DNA from: Halictus rubicundus
Lineage: Eukaryota; Arthropoda; Insecta; Hymenoptera; Halictidae
DNA: 64,000 nt
Reading direction: 5' to 3'
Assembly (NCBI RefSeq): GCF_050948215.1
Contig: NW_027488869.1
Span: forward strand, 1-64,000
Shown here: positions 25,021-37,700 of the stretch, piece by piece
Numbering within the stretch: position 1 is the first letter of the stretch
How the letters are laid out: each line of letters opens with the position of its first letter
Notes under the pieces: generated by a model
Databases searched by the model: none
Seen by the model: the letters and a program-made list of their open reading frames with translations, nothing else
Told to the model about the DNA's origin: nothing
Position numbers and translations under genes: made by a program

Positions 25021-27811
25021 TAGGATAGAGGATACCATAGGATAGAGGATAGGATAGGGTACAGGATATTATAGGATACAGGATAGGATAGGATAGAGAA
25101 TACGACAGGATAGATGATAGGATAGGATAGAGGATAGGACAGGATAGAGGATAGGATAGAGGATTTGATAGGATAGAGGATAGGATAGGATAGAAGATAG
25201 GATAGGATAGAGGATTGGATATAATAGAGGATATGATCCGATAGAGGATAGGATAGGGGATTCGTCTAGAATAGGATAAAGGATAGGATAGGATAGAGGA
25301 TAGGATAGGTGATTGGATAGGATAGAGTATAGGATCGGATAGAATATAGGATAGGTGATTGGATAGGATAGAGGATAGGATAAGGTAGATTATAGGATAG
25401 GATAGAGGATAGGATAGGATAGAGGATAGGATAGGATAGAGGATAGGATAGGATAGAGGATAGGATAGGATACAGGATAGGATAGGATAGAGGATAGGAT
25501 AAGATAGAGGATAGGATAGGATATAGGATATTATAGGATACAGGATAGGATAGGATAGAGGGTAGGGTAGGATAGAGGATGGGATAGGATAGAGGATGGG
25601 ATAGGATAGAGGATACGATAGGATAGAGGATAGGATAGGGTACAGGATATTATAGGATACAGGATAGGATAGGATAGAGAATACGACAGGATAGAGGATA
25701 GGATAGGATAGAGGATAGGACAGGATAGGGGATAGGATAGAGGATTTGATAGGATAGAGGACATTATAGTACAGAGGATTGGATTGGATAGAGGATTGGA
25801 TAGGATAGAGGATAGGATAGGATAGAGGATAGGATAGGATGGAGGATAGGATAGGATAGAGGATACAATAGGATAGAGGATAGAATAGGATTGAGGATAG
25901 GATTAGATAGCGGATAGGATAGGATGGAGAATATTATTGGATAGACGATAGGATAGGATACAGGATAGGAAAGGATAGAGGATAGGATAGAATAGAGGAT
26001 AGGATATGACAGAGAATAGGATAGTATAGGGTATAGGATTGGATAGAGGATAAGATAGGATAGATTATAGGATAGGATAGAAGATGGGGTTGGATAGAGG
26101 ATAGGATAGGATTGAGGATAGGATAGGATAGGGGATAGGATAGGATAGAGGATAGGATAGAATAGAGGATAGAATAGGATTGAGGATACGATTGGATAGA
26201 GGATAGGCTAGGATGGAGGATAGGATAGGATAGAGTATAGGATAGATGATACGATAGAAGATGCAGGGTAGCGTAGGATAGAGGATAGTATAGGATAGGA
26301 TGGAGGATAGTATAGGATAGACGATAGAGGAAAGGATGGATGATAGGATATGATAGAGTATAGGATAGGATAGAGGATAGGCTAGGATAGAACATAGGAT
26401 AGGATAGAGGATAGGATAGGATTGAGGATAGGATTGGATAGCGGATAGGATAGGATGGAGAATATTATTGGATAGAGGATAGGATATGATACAGGATAGG
26501 AAAGCATAGAGGATAGGTTAGAATAGAGGATATGATAGGAAAGAGGATAGGATAGGATAGAGGATAGGATAGAGTATAGGATAGAGGATGGAGGATAGGA
26601 TAGGATAGAGGATAAGATAGGATATACGATAGAGGATGCGATGGATGATAGGTTATGATAGAGGATAGGATAGTGGAGGGGATAGGATAGGATAGAGGAT
26701 AGGATAGGATAGAGGATAGGATAGGATAGAGGATAGGGTAGGATAGGATAGAGAATACGATAGAGGATAGGATGGAGGAGTGGATAGGATGGAGGATAGG
26801 ATAGGATAGAGTATAGGATAGAGGATGGAGGATAGGATAGGATAGAGGATAATATAGGATAAAGGATAGGGTAGGATGGATGATAGGATATGTCAGAGGA
26901 TAGGATAGTATAGAGTATAGGATTGGATAGAGAATAGGATAGGATACAGGATAGGGTAGGATAGAGGATAGGATAGGACAGAGGATAGGATAGAGTATAG
27001 GATAGAGGATAGGATAGGATGGAGGATACGATATAGGATTGGATAGGATAGAGGATAGGATACGATAGAGAATAGGACAGGATAGAGGATAGGATAGGGG
27101 ATTGGATAGGATAGACGATAGGAGACGATAGAGGATAGGATAGGATAGAGGATAGGATAGGATAGAGAATACGATAGGGTAGATGATATTATAGGGTAGA
27201 GGATACGATATTATAGGGGATAGGATAGGATAGAGGATAGGATAGGATAGAGTATAGGATATAGGATTGGATAGGATAGAGGATAGGATACGATAGAGGA
27301 TAGGGTAGGTTAGAGGATAGGAGAAGATAGAGGATAGAATAGAATAGACGACAGGATAGGATAGAGGATAAGATAGGATAGAGGATAGGGTAGGATAGAG
27401 GATAGGATATGATAGAGGATAGAGGATATTATAGGATAGAGAATAGTATAGGATAGAGGATTGGAGAGGTGATAGGATACGATAGAGGATAAGATATGAT
27501 AGAGAATAGGATATGTTAGAGGATAGGATAGGGGATTAGATATTGTAGGGGATAGGATACGATAGAAGATAGCATAGGATAGAGGATAGGATAGAGAATA
27601 GGATAGGATAGAGGATAGGATAGGATAGAGTATAGAATAGGATAGAGGATAGGATAGGATAGACGATAGGATAGGATAGAGGATAGGATACGATAGAGGA
27701 TAGGGTATGATAGCGGATAGGATAGGATAGAGTATAGACTAGGATAGAGGACAGGATAGTATAGAGGATATGATAGGATTGAGGAGAGGATAGGATAGAG
27801 GATACGATAGG
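25021..27811 (+). repeat. Region 3 element B, copy B1 (most diverged satellite)
   Basis: Here monomers carry the highest density of variants in the window: GATTCGTCTAGAATAGG (25,261), GAATATTATTGG, GATGCAGGGTAGCG, GATGGAGGAGTGG, and frequent C and TT changes. Copy B2 reproduces them at +4,938, including the private TCTAGA (XbaI) site at 25,265/30,203. Translations over 25,531-25,764 and 25,934-26,395 are identical between the copies. High internal divergence with near-identity between copies shows the duplication is much younger than the decay. Confidence 0.9.
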
Positions 27812-27829
27812 ACAGAGGATAGGATAGGA

Positions 27830-28922
27830 TAGAGGATAGGATAGGATACGATAGAGGATAGGATAGATGATAGGATAGGATAGAGGATCTGATAGCGGAT
27901 AGGATAGGATAGAGGATCGGATAGAGGATAGGATAGGATAGCGGATAGTATATAATAGAGTATAGAATAGGATAAAGGATAGGATAGGATAGGGGATTCG
28001 TTGGATAGAGGATAGGATAGGATAGAGGATAGGATAGGATAGCGGATAGTATAGGATAGAGAATAGAATAGGATAAAGGATAGGATAGGATAGAGGATAG
28101 GATAGGATTGAGGATAGGATAGGATAGAGGATACGATACGATAGAGGAAAGGATAGGGGATTGGATAGGATTGAGGATACGATAGGATAGAGGATAGGAT
28201 CGGATAGAGGATAGGATAGGTGATTGGATTGGATAGAGGATAGGATAGGATAGAGGATAGGATACTATATAGGAGAGGATAGGATAGAGGATAGGATAGG
28301 ATAGAAGATAGGATAGGATAGAGGATAGGATAGGATAGAGGATAGGGTAGGATAGAGGATGGGATAGGGTAGAGGATGGGATAGGATAGAGGATACGATA
28401 GGATGGAGGGTAGGATAGGACAGAGGATGGGATGGGATAGAGGATACGATATATTACAGGATAGGATAGGATAGAGGATAGGATAGGATAGAGTATGGGA
28501 TAGGATTGAGGATAGGATAGGATTGAGGATGCGATAGGATAGAGGATAGGATAGCATAGAGGATTGGATAGGATACAGGATAGGATTGAGGATAGGACAG
28601 GATAGAGAATAGGATATAATAGAGGATAGGATCCGATAGAGGATAGGATAGGGGATTCGTTGGATAGAGGATAGGATAGGATAGAGGATACGATAGGATA
28701 GCGGATAGGATAGGATAGAGTATAGAATAGGTTAAAGAAGAGGATAGGATAGAAGATAGGATAGGATAGAGGATAGGATAGAATAGAGGATAGGATAGGA
28801 TAGAGGATAGGAAAGGATAGAGGATAGGATAAGTTAGAGGATAGGATAGGATATAGGATATTATAGGATACAGGATAGGATAGGATAGAGGGTAGGGTAG
28901 GATAGAGGATGGGAGAGGATAG
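27830..28922 (+). repeat. Region 3 element A, copy A2
   Basis: This matches A1 at +3,911 (GATCTGATAGCGG 23,976/27,887; GGGGATTGG 24,241/28,152), falling to +3,901 near 28,270, where AGGAGAGG replaces two pentamers. The private GGTTAAAGAAGAGG at about 28,731 recurs at about 56,150. A2 is followed directly by A3, with the junction GATGGGATAGGATAGAGGATCGG near 28,923. Confidence 0.87.
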
Positions 28923-29958
28923 AGGATGGGATAGGATAGAGGATCGGATAGAGGATAGGATAGGATAGCGGATAGTATATAATAGAGTATAGAATAGGAT
29001 AAAGGATAGGATAGGATAGGGGATTCGTTGGATAGAGGATAGGATAGGATAGAGGATAGGATAGGATAGCGGATAGTATAGGATAGAGAATAGAATAGGA
29101 TAAAGGATAGGATAGGATAGAGGATAGGATAGGATTGAGGATAGGATAGGATAGAGGATACGATACGATAGAGGAAAGGATAGGGGATTGGATAGGATTG
29201 AGGATACGATAGGATAGAGGATAGGATCGGATAGAGGATAGGATAGGTGATTGGATTGGATAGAGGATAGGATAGGATAGAGGATAGGATACTATATAGG
29301 ATAGGATAGGATAGAGGATAGGATAGGATAGAAGATAGGATAGGATAGAGGATAGGATAGGATAGAGGATAGGGTAGGATAGAGGATGGGATAGGGTAGA
29401 GGATGGGATAGGATAGAGGATACGATAGGATGGAGGGTAGGATAGGACAGAGGATGGGATGGGATAGAGGATACGATATATTACAGGATAGGATAGGATA
29501 GAGGATAGGATAGGATAGAGTATGGGATAGGATTGAGGATAGGATAGGATTGAGGATGCGATAGGATAGAGGATAGGATAGCATAGAGGATTGGATAGGA
29601 TACAGGATAGGATTGAGGATAGGACAGGATAGAGAATAGGATATAATAGAGGATAGGATCCGATAGAGGATAGGATAGGGGATTCGTTGGATAGAGGATA
29701 GGATAGGATAGAGGATACGATAGGATAGCGGATAGGATAGGATAGAGTATAGAATAGGTTAAAGGATAGGATAGGATAGAAGATAGGATAGGATAGAGGA
29801 TAGGATAGAATAGCGGATAGGATAGGATAGAGGATAGGAAAGGATAGTGGATAGGATAAGTTAGAGGATAGGATAGGATATAGGATATTATAGGATACAG
29901 GATAGGATAGGATAGAGGGTAGGGTAGGATAGAGGATGGGATAGGATAGAGGATGGGA
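28923..29958 (+). repeat. Region 3 element A, copy A3
   Basis: This is the third copy of A, at +4,938 from A1 (GCGG 24,030/28,968) and in tandem with A2. A2 and A3 together reappear at about 55,380-57,300 in region 5, so the A-A pair was already formed when it was copied there. Confidence 0.88.
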
Positions 29959-32749
29959 TAGGATAGAGGATACCATAGGATAGAGGATAGGATAGGGTAC
30001 AGGATATTATAGGATACAGGATAGGATAGGATAGAGAATACGACAGGATAGATGATAGGATAGGATAGAGGATAGGACAGGATAGAGGATAGGATAGAGG
30101 ATTTGATAGGATAGAGGATAGGATAGGATAGAAGATAGGATAGGATAGAGGATTGGATATAATAGAGGATATGATCCGATAGAGGATAGGATAGGGGATT
30201 CGTCTAGAATAGGATAAAGGATAGGATAGGATAGAGGATAGGATAGGTGATTGGATAGGATAGAGTATAGGATCGGATAGAATATAGGATAGGTGATTGG
30301 ATAGGATAGAGGATAGGATAAGGTAGATTATAGGATAGGATAGAGGATAGGATAGGATAGAGGATAGGATAGGATAGAGGATAGGATAGGATAGAGGATA
30401 GGATAGGATACAGGATAGGATAGGATAGAGGATAGGATAAGATAGAGGATAGGATAGGATATAGGATATTATAGGATACAGGATAGGATAGGATAGAGGG
30501 TAGGGTAGGATAGAGGATGGGATAGGATAGAGGATGGGATAGGATAGAGGATACGATAGGATAGAGGATAGGATAGGGTACAGGATATTATAGGATACAG
30601 GATAGGATAGGATAGAGAATACGACAGGATAGAGGATAGGATAGGATAGAGGATAGGACAGGATAGGGGATAGGATAGAGGATTTGATAGGATAGAGGAC
30701 ATTATAGTACAGAGGATTGGATTGGATAGAGGATTGGATAGGATAGAGGATAGGATAGGATAGAGGATAGGATAGGATGGAGGATAGGATAGGATAGAGG
30801 ATACAATAGGATAGAGGATAGAATAGGATTGAGGATAGGATTAGATAGCGGATAGGATAGGATGGAGAATATTATTGGATAGACGATAGGATAGGATACA
30901 GGATAGGAAAGGATAGAGGATAGGATAGAATAGAGGATAGGATATGACAGAGAATAGGATAGTATAGGGTATAGGATTGGATAGAGGATAAGATAGGATA
31001 GATTATAGGATAGGATAGAAGATGGGGTTGGATAGAGGATAGGATAGGATTGAGGATAGGATAGGATAGGGGATAGGATAGGATAGAGGATAGGATAGAA
31101 TAGAGGATAGAATAGGATTGAGGATACGATTGGATAGAGGATAGGCTAGGATGGAGGATAGGATAGGATAGAGTATAGGATAGATGATACGATAGAAGAT
31201 GCAGGGTAGCGTAGGATAGAGGATAGTATAGGATAGGATGGAGGATAGTATAGGATAGACGATAGAGGAAAGGATGGATGATAGGATATGATAGAGTATA
31301 GGATAGGATAGAGGATAGGCTAGGATAGAACATAGGATAGGATAGAGGATAGGATAGGATTGAGGATAGGATTGGATAGCGGATAGGATAGGATGGAGAA
31401 TATTATTGGATAGAGGATAGGATATGATACAGGATAGGAAAGCATAGAGGATAGGTTAGAATAGAGGATATGATAGGAAAGAGGATAGGATAGGATAGAG
31501 GATAGGATAGAGTATAGGATAGAGGATGGAGGATAGGATAGGATAGAGGATAAGATAGGATATACGATAGAGGATGCGATGGATGATAGGTTATGATAGA
31601 GGATAGGATAGTGGAGGGGATAGGATAGGATAGAGGATAGGATAGGATAGAGGATAGGATAGGATAGAGGATAGGGTAGGATAGGATAGAGAATACGATA
31701 GAGGATAGGATGGAGGAGTGGATAGGATGGAGGATAGGATAGGATAGAGTATAGGATAGAGGATGGAGGATAGGATAGGATAGAGGATAATATAGGATAA
31801 AGGATAGGGTAGGATGGATGATAGGATATGTCAGAGGATAGGATAGTATAGAGTATAGGATTGGATAGAGAATAGGATAGGATACAGGATAGGGTAGGAT
31901 AGAGGATAGGATAGGACAGAGGATAGGATAGAGTATAGGATAGAGGATAGGATAGGATGGAGGATACGATATAGGATTGGATAGGATAGAGGATAGGATA
32001 CGATAGAGAATAGGACAGGATAGAGGATAGGATAGGGGATTGGATAGGATAGACGATAGGAGACGATAGAGGATAGGATAGGATAGAGGATAGGATAGGA
32101 TAGAGAATACGATAGGGTAGATGATATTATAGGGTAGAGGATACGATATTATAGGGGATAGGATAGGATAGAGGATAGGATAGGATAGAGTATAGGATAT
32201 AGGATTGGATAGGATAGAGGATAGGATACGATAGAGGATAGGGTAGGTTAGAGGATAGGAGAAGATAGAGGATAGAATAGAATAGACGACAGGATAGGAT
32301 AGAGGATAAGATAGGATAGAGGATAGGGTAGGATAGAGGATAGGATATGATAGAGGATAGAGGATATTATAGGATAGAGAATAGTATAGGATAGAGGATT
32401 GGAGAGGTGATAGGATACGATAGAGGATAAGATATGATAGAGAATAGGATATGTTAGAGGATAGGATAGGGGATTAGATATTGTAGGGGATAGGATACGA
32501 TAGAAGATAGCATAGGATAGAGGATAGGATAGAGAATAGGATAGGATAGAGGATAGGATAGGATAGAGTATAGAATAGGATAGAGGATAGGATAGGATAG
32601 ACGATAGGATAGGATAGAGGATAGGATACGATAGAGGATAGGGTATGATAGCGGATAGGATAGGATAGAGTATAGACTAGGATAGAGGACAGGATAGTAT
32701 AGAGGATATGATAGGATTGAGGAGAGGATAGGATAGAGGATACGATAGG
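29959..32749 (+). repeat. Region 3 element B, copy B2
   Basis: This is the second copy of B, matching B1 to GACTAGG (27,737/32,675) and diverging at about 27,811/32,749, where TACGATAGGACAG becomes TACGATAGGATAG followed by GAGATTAGG. The right edge is the border to the different marker set of region 4. Confidence 0.9.
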
Positions 32750-33840
32750 ATAGAGGATAGGATAGAGATTAGGACAGGATAGAGGATAGGATAGGGGATG
32801 GGATAGGATAGAAGATAGGAGACGATAGAGGATAGAATATGATAGAGGATAGGATTGAGAATAGGATAGGATAGAGGATACGATAGGATGGAGTATAGAA
32901 TAGGATAGAGTATAGGATAGGATAGAGGATAGGATAGGATGGATGATAGGATAGGAAAGGATAGAGGATGGGATACGATAGAGGATAGGATAGGATAGAG
33001 GATAGGATAGGGGATTAGATAGGATAGAGGATAGGATATTATAGGATAGAGGATACCATATGATAGAGGATAGGATAGGATAGAGGATAGGATAGGATAG
33101 AGGATAGGATAGGATAGAGGATACGATAGGATAGAAGATAGGATAGGATAGAGGATAGGATAGGATAGGATAGAGGATAGGATAGGATAGAGGATAGGAT
33201 AGGATAGAGGATAGGATAGGATAGAGGATAGGATAGGATAGAGGATAGGATAGGATAGAAGATAGGATAGGATAGAGGATAGCATAGGTTACAGGATAGG
33301 ATAGGATAGAGGATCGGATATGGGATTGGATAGGATAGAGGATAGGATAGGATAGGATGGAGGATACGATATTATAGAGGATAGGATAGGGTAGAGTATA
33401 GGATTGAATAGAGGATAGGATAGGTGATTGGATATTATAGAGGATAGGATAGGGGATTGGATAGGATAGAGGATAGGACAGGATAGAGGATAGGATAGGA
33501 TAGAGTATAGGATATAGGATTGGATACGATAGAGGATAGGATAGGATAGAGGATACGATATTATAGAGGATAGGATAGGATAGAGTATAGGATTGAATAG
33601 AGGATAGGATAGGTGATTGGATATTATAGAGGATAGGATAGAGGATAGGATAGGATAGAGGATAGGATAGGATAGAGGATAGGATAGGATAGAGGATAGG
33701 ATAGGATAGAGGATAGGATAATATAGAGGGTACGATAGGATAGACGATAGGATAGGATAGAGGATAGGATAGGATAGGATAGAGGATAGGATAGGATAGA
33801 GGATAGGATAGGATAGAGGATAGGATTCGATAGAGTATAG
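32750..33840 (+). repeat. Entry segment of region 4
   Basis: This opens with GAGATTAGGACAGG, private to this place as far as I can see. It then shows GATATTATAGAGG, GATTGAATAGAGG and GGTGATTGGATATTATAG twice (about 33,420 and 33,610), followed by a plain 17-mer stretch. It is related to pieces around 42,840-43,300 and 48,440-48,780 but not collinear with them throughout. Confidence 0.75.
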
Positions 33841-34750
33841 AACATAGGATTGAATAGGATGGAGGATTGGATACGATAGAGGATAGGATGGGGGATTGGA
33901 TAGGATAGTTGATAGAATAGGATAGAGGATAGGATAGGATACAGAATAGGATAGGATAGATTATATTTAAGGAAAGAGGATAGGATATGATAGAGGAATC
34001 GATATTATAGAGGATAGGATTGGATAGAGGGTACGATATTATAGAGGATACGATAGGATAGAAGATAGGATAGGATAGAGGATAGGATAGGTTAGAGGAT
34101 AGCATACGATAGAGGATAGTATAGGGTAGGATATAGAATAGGATAGGATGGATGATATTATAGAGGATAGGATAGGATAAAGGATCGGATAGGATACAGG
34201 ATTGGATAGGATAGAGGATACGATGGGATAGAGGACATTATAGAGAATAGGATAGGATAGAGGATAGGATAGGATAGAGGATAGGATTGAGGATAGATTA
34301 TAGGATAGAGGATAGGATAGAATAGAGGATAGGATAGGATAGAGGATAGGATAGGATAAAGGATAGGATTGGATAAAGGATACGATAGGATTGCGGATAG
34401 GCTAGGGGATTGGATAGGATAGTTGATAGAATAGGATAGAGGATAGGATAGGATTGAGGATAGGATACGATAGAGCATAGGATAGAGGATAGGATAGAGG
34501 ATAGGATAGAGGATAGGATAGAGGATTGGATAGAATAGAGGATAGGATAGGGGATTGGATAGGATAGAGGATAGGATATTATACGATAGAGAATAGGATA
34601 TGATAGAGGATACGAAAGGATAGAGGATAGGATAGAGGATAGGATAGAGGATAGGATAGAGGATAGGATAGAGGATAGGATAGGGGATTGGATATGATAG
34701 AGGATAGGATAGGTTAGAGGATAGCATACGATAGAGGATAGTATAGGGTA
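33841..34750 (+). repeat. CATAGGATTGAATAGG segment (also at 43,320 and 48,780)
   Basis: Markers CATAGGATTGAATAGG, AGTTGATAG, TTATATTTAA (33,961) and GCATACG (34,102) recur at +9,480 (43,441, 43,582). TTGCGGATAGGC (34,391/44,019) gives +9,628, so the later copy has gained about 148 bp. A third copy lies 5,458 bp further on (48,899, 49,040). Confidence 0.85.
33961..33970 (+). repeat. TTATATTTAA box, copy 1 of 5
   Basis: Ten A/T bases in a row, the longest break in the GGATA rhythm that I found in the window. It sits between ACAGAATAGG upstream and GGAAAGAGG downstream in all five copies. It is probably a decayed monomer, and there is no evidence of function. Confidence 0.85.
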
Positions 34751-37700
34751 GGATATAGAATAGGATAGGATGGATGATAATATAGAGGATAGGATAGGAT
34801 AGAGGATCGGATAGGATACAGGCTAGGATAGGATAGAGGATAGGATAGGATAGGATAGAGGATATTATAGCTTAGAGGATAGGATAGGATAGAGGATAGG
34901 ATAGAGGATAGGATAGAGGATAGGATAGGATAGAGGACAGGATAGGGGATTCGATGGGATAGAGGATAGGATAGGATAGAGGATAGGATAGGATAGGAGA
35001 TAGGATAGGATAGGATAGATGATAGGATAGGATAGAGGATAGGATAGGATAGGAGATAGGATAGGATAGGATAGATGATAGGATAGGATAGAGGATAGGA
35101 TAGGATTGAGGATAGGATAGGGGATTGGATAGGATACAGCATAGGATTGGATAGAGGATAGGATAGGATAGAGGATAGGATAGGATAGATGACAGGTTAG
35201 GATGGAGGATAGGATAGAGGATAGGATAGAGGATAGGATAGAGGATAGGATAGAGGATAGGATAGAGGATAGGATAGGATAGAGGATAGGATACGATAGA
35301 GCATAGGATAGAGGTTAGGATAGAGGATAGGATAGAGGATTGGATAGGATAGATGATAGGATAGGATAGAGGATAGGATAGGATAGAGGATGGGATACGA
35401 TAGAGGATAGGATAGGATAGAGGATAGGATAGGGGATTGGATAGGATAGAGGATAGGATATTATAGGATAGAGAATAGGATATGATAGAGGATACGAAAG
35501 GATAGAGGATAGGATAGAGGATAGGATAGAGGATAGGATAGGGGATTGGATATGATAGAGGATAGGATAGGTTAGAGGATAGCATACGATAGAGGATAGT
35601 ATAGGGTAGGATATAGAATAGGATAGGATGGATGATAATATAGAGGATAGGATAGGATAGAGGATCGGATAGGATACAGGCTAGGATAGGATAGAGGATA
35701 GGATTGGATAGGATAGAGGATATTATAGCTTAGAGGATAGGATAGGATAGAGGATAGGATAGAGGATAGGATAGGATAGAGGACAGGATAGGGGATTCGA
35801 TGGGATAGAGGATAGGATAGGATAGGAGATAGGATAGGATAGGATAGATGATAGGATAGGATAGAGGATAGGATAGGATTGAGGATAGGATAGGGGATAG
35901 GATAGGATAGAGGATAGGATAGGATAGAGGATAGGATAGGATAGAGGATAGGATAGGATAGATGACAGGTTAGGATGTAGGATAGGATAGAGGATAGGAT
36001 AGAGGATAGGATAGAGGATAGGATAGAGGATAGGATACGATAGAGCATAGGATAGAGGATAGGATAGAGGATAGGATAGAGGATTGGATAGGATAGATGA
36101 TAGGATAGGATAGAGGATAGGATAGGATAGAGGATGGGATACGATAGAGGATAGGATAGGATAGAGGATAGGATAGGGGATTGGATAGGATAGAGGATAG
36201 GATATTATAGGATAGAGAATAGGATATGATAGAGGATACGAAAGGATAGAGGATAGGATAGAGGATAGGATAGGGGATTGGATATGATAGAGGATAGGAT
36301 AGGTTAGAGGATAGCATACGATAGAGGATAGTATAGGGTAGGATATAGAATAGGATAGGATGGATGATAATATAGAGGATAGGATAGGATAGAGGATCGG
36401 ATAGGATACAGGCTAGGATAGGATAGAGGATAGGATAGGATAGAATATAGGATAGGATAGAGGATATTATAGCTTAGAGGATAGGATAGGATAGAGGATA
36501 GGATAGAGGATAGGATAGAGGATAGGATAGGATAGAGGACAGGATAGGGGATTCGATGGGATAGAGGATAGGATAGGATAGAGGATAGGATAGGATAGGA
36601 GATAGGATAGGATAGGATAGATGATAGGATAGGATATAGGATAGGATAGGATTGAGGATAGAGGATAGGATAGGATAGAGGATAGGATAGGATAGGAGAT
36701 AGGATAGGATAGGATAGATGATAGGATAGGATAGAGGATAGGATAGGATTGAGGATAGGATAGGGGATTGGATAGGATACAGCATAGGATAGGATAGAGG
36801 ATAGGATAGGATAGAGGATAGGATAGGATAGAGGATAGGATAGGATAGAGGATAGGATAGGATAGGATAGAGGATAGGATAGGATAGAGGGTAGGATAGG
36901 ATAGAGGATAGGATAGGATAGATGACAGGATAGGATGGAGGATAGGATAGAGGATAGGATAGAGGATAGGATAGAGGATAGGATAGGATAGAGGATAGGA
37001 TAGGATAAAGGATAGGATTGGATAAAGGATACGATAGGATTGCGGATAGGCTAAGGGATTGGATAGGATAGTTGATAGAATAGGATAGAGGATAGGATAG
37101 GATTGAGGATAGGATACGATAGAGCATAGGATAGAGGATAGGATAGAGGATAGGATAGAGGATAGGATAGAGGATTGGATAGAATAGAGGATAGGATAGG
37201 GGATTGGATAGGATAGAGGATAGGATATTATACGATAGAGAATAGGATATGATAGAGGATACGAAAGGATAGAGGATAGGATAGAGGATAGGATAGGGGA
37301 TTGGATATGATAGAGGATAGGATAGGTTAGAGGATAGCATACGATAGAGGATAGTATAGGGTAGGATATAGAATAGGATAGGATGGATGATAATATAGAG
37401 GATAGGATAGGATAGAGGATCGGATAGGATACAGGCTAGGATAGGATAGAGGATAGGATAGGATAGGATAGAGGATATTATAGCTTAGAGGATAGGATAG
37501 GATAGAGGATAGGATAGAGGATAGGATAGGATAGAGGACAGGATAGGGGATTCGATGGGACAGAGGATAGGATAGGATAGAGGATAGGATAGGATAGGAG
37601 ATAGGATAGGATAGGATAGATGATAGGATAGGATAGAGGATAGGATAGGATAGGAGATAGGATAGGATAGGATAGATGATAGGATGGGATAGAGGATAGG

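Noticed and set aside
25255..25280. Foreign insertion at GATTCGTCTAGAATAGG
   Set aside because: Only a few bases deviate, the flanks stay in monomer rhythm, and the same sequence recurs at 30,199. It is better explained as point changes or a small deletion before duplication of element B.
33955..33975. TATA-like promoter at TTATATTTAA
   Set aside because: It is a decayed monomer repeated in five HOR copies, with no downstream gene, initiator or other promoter element.
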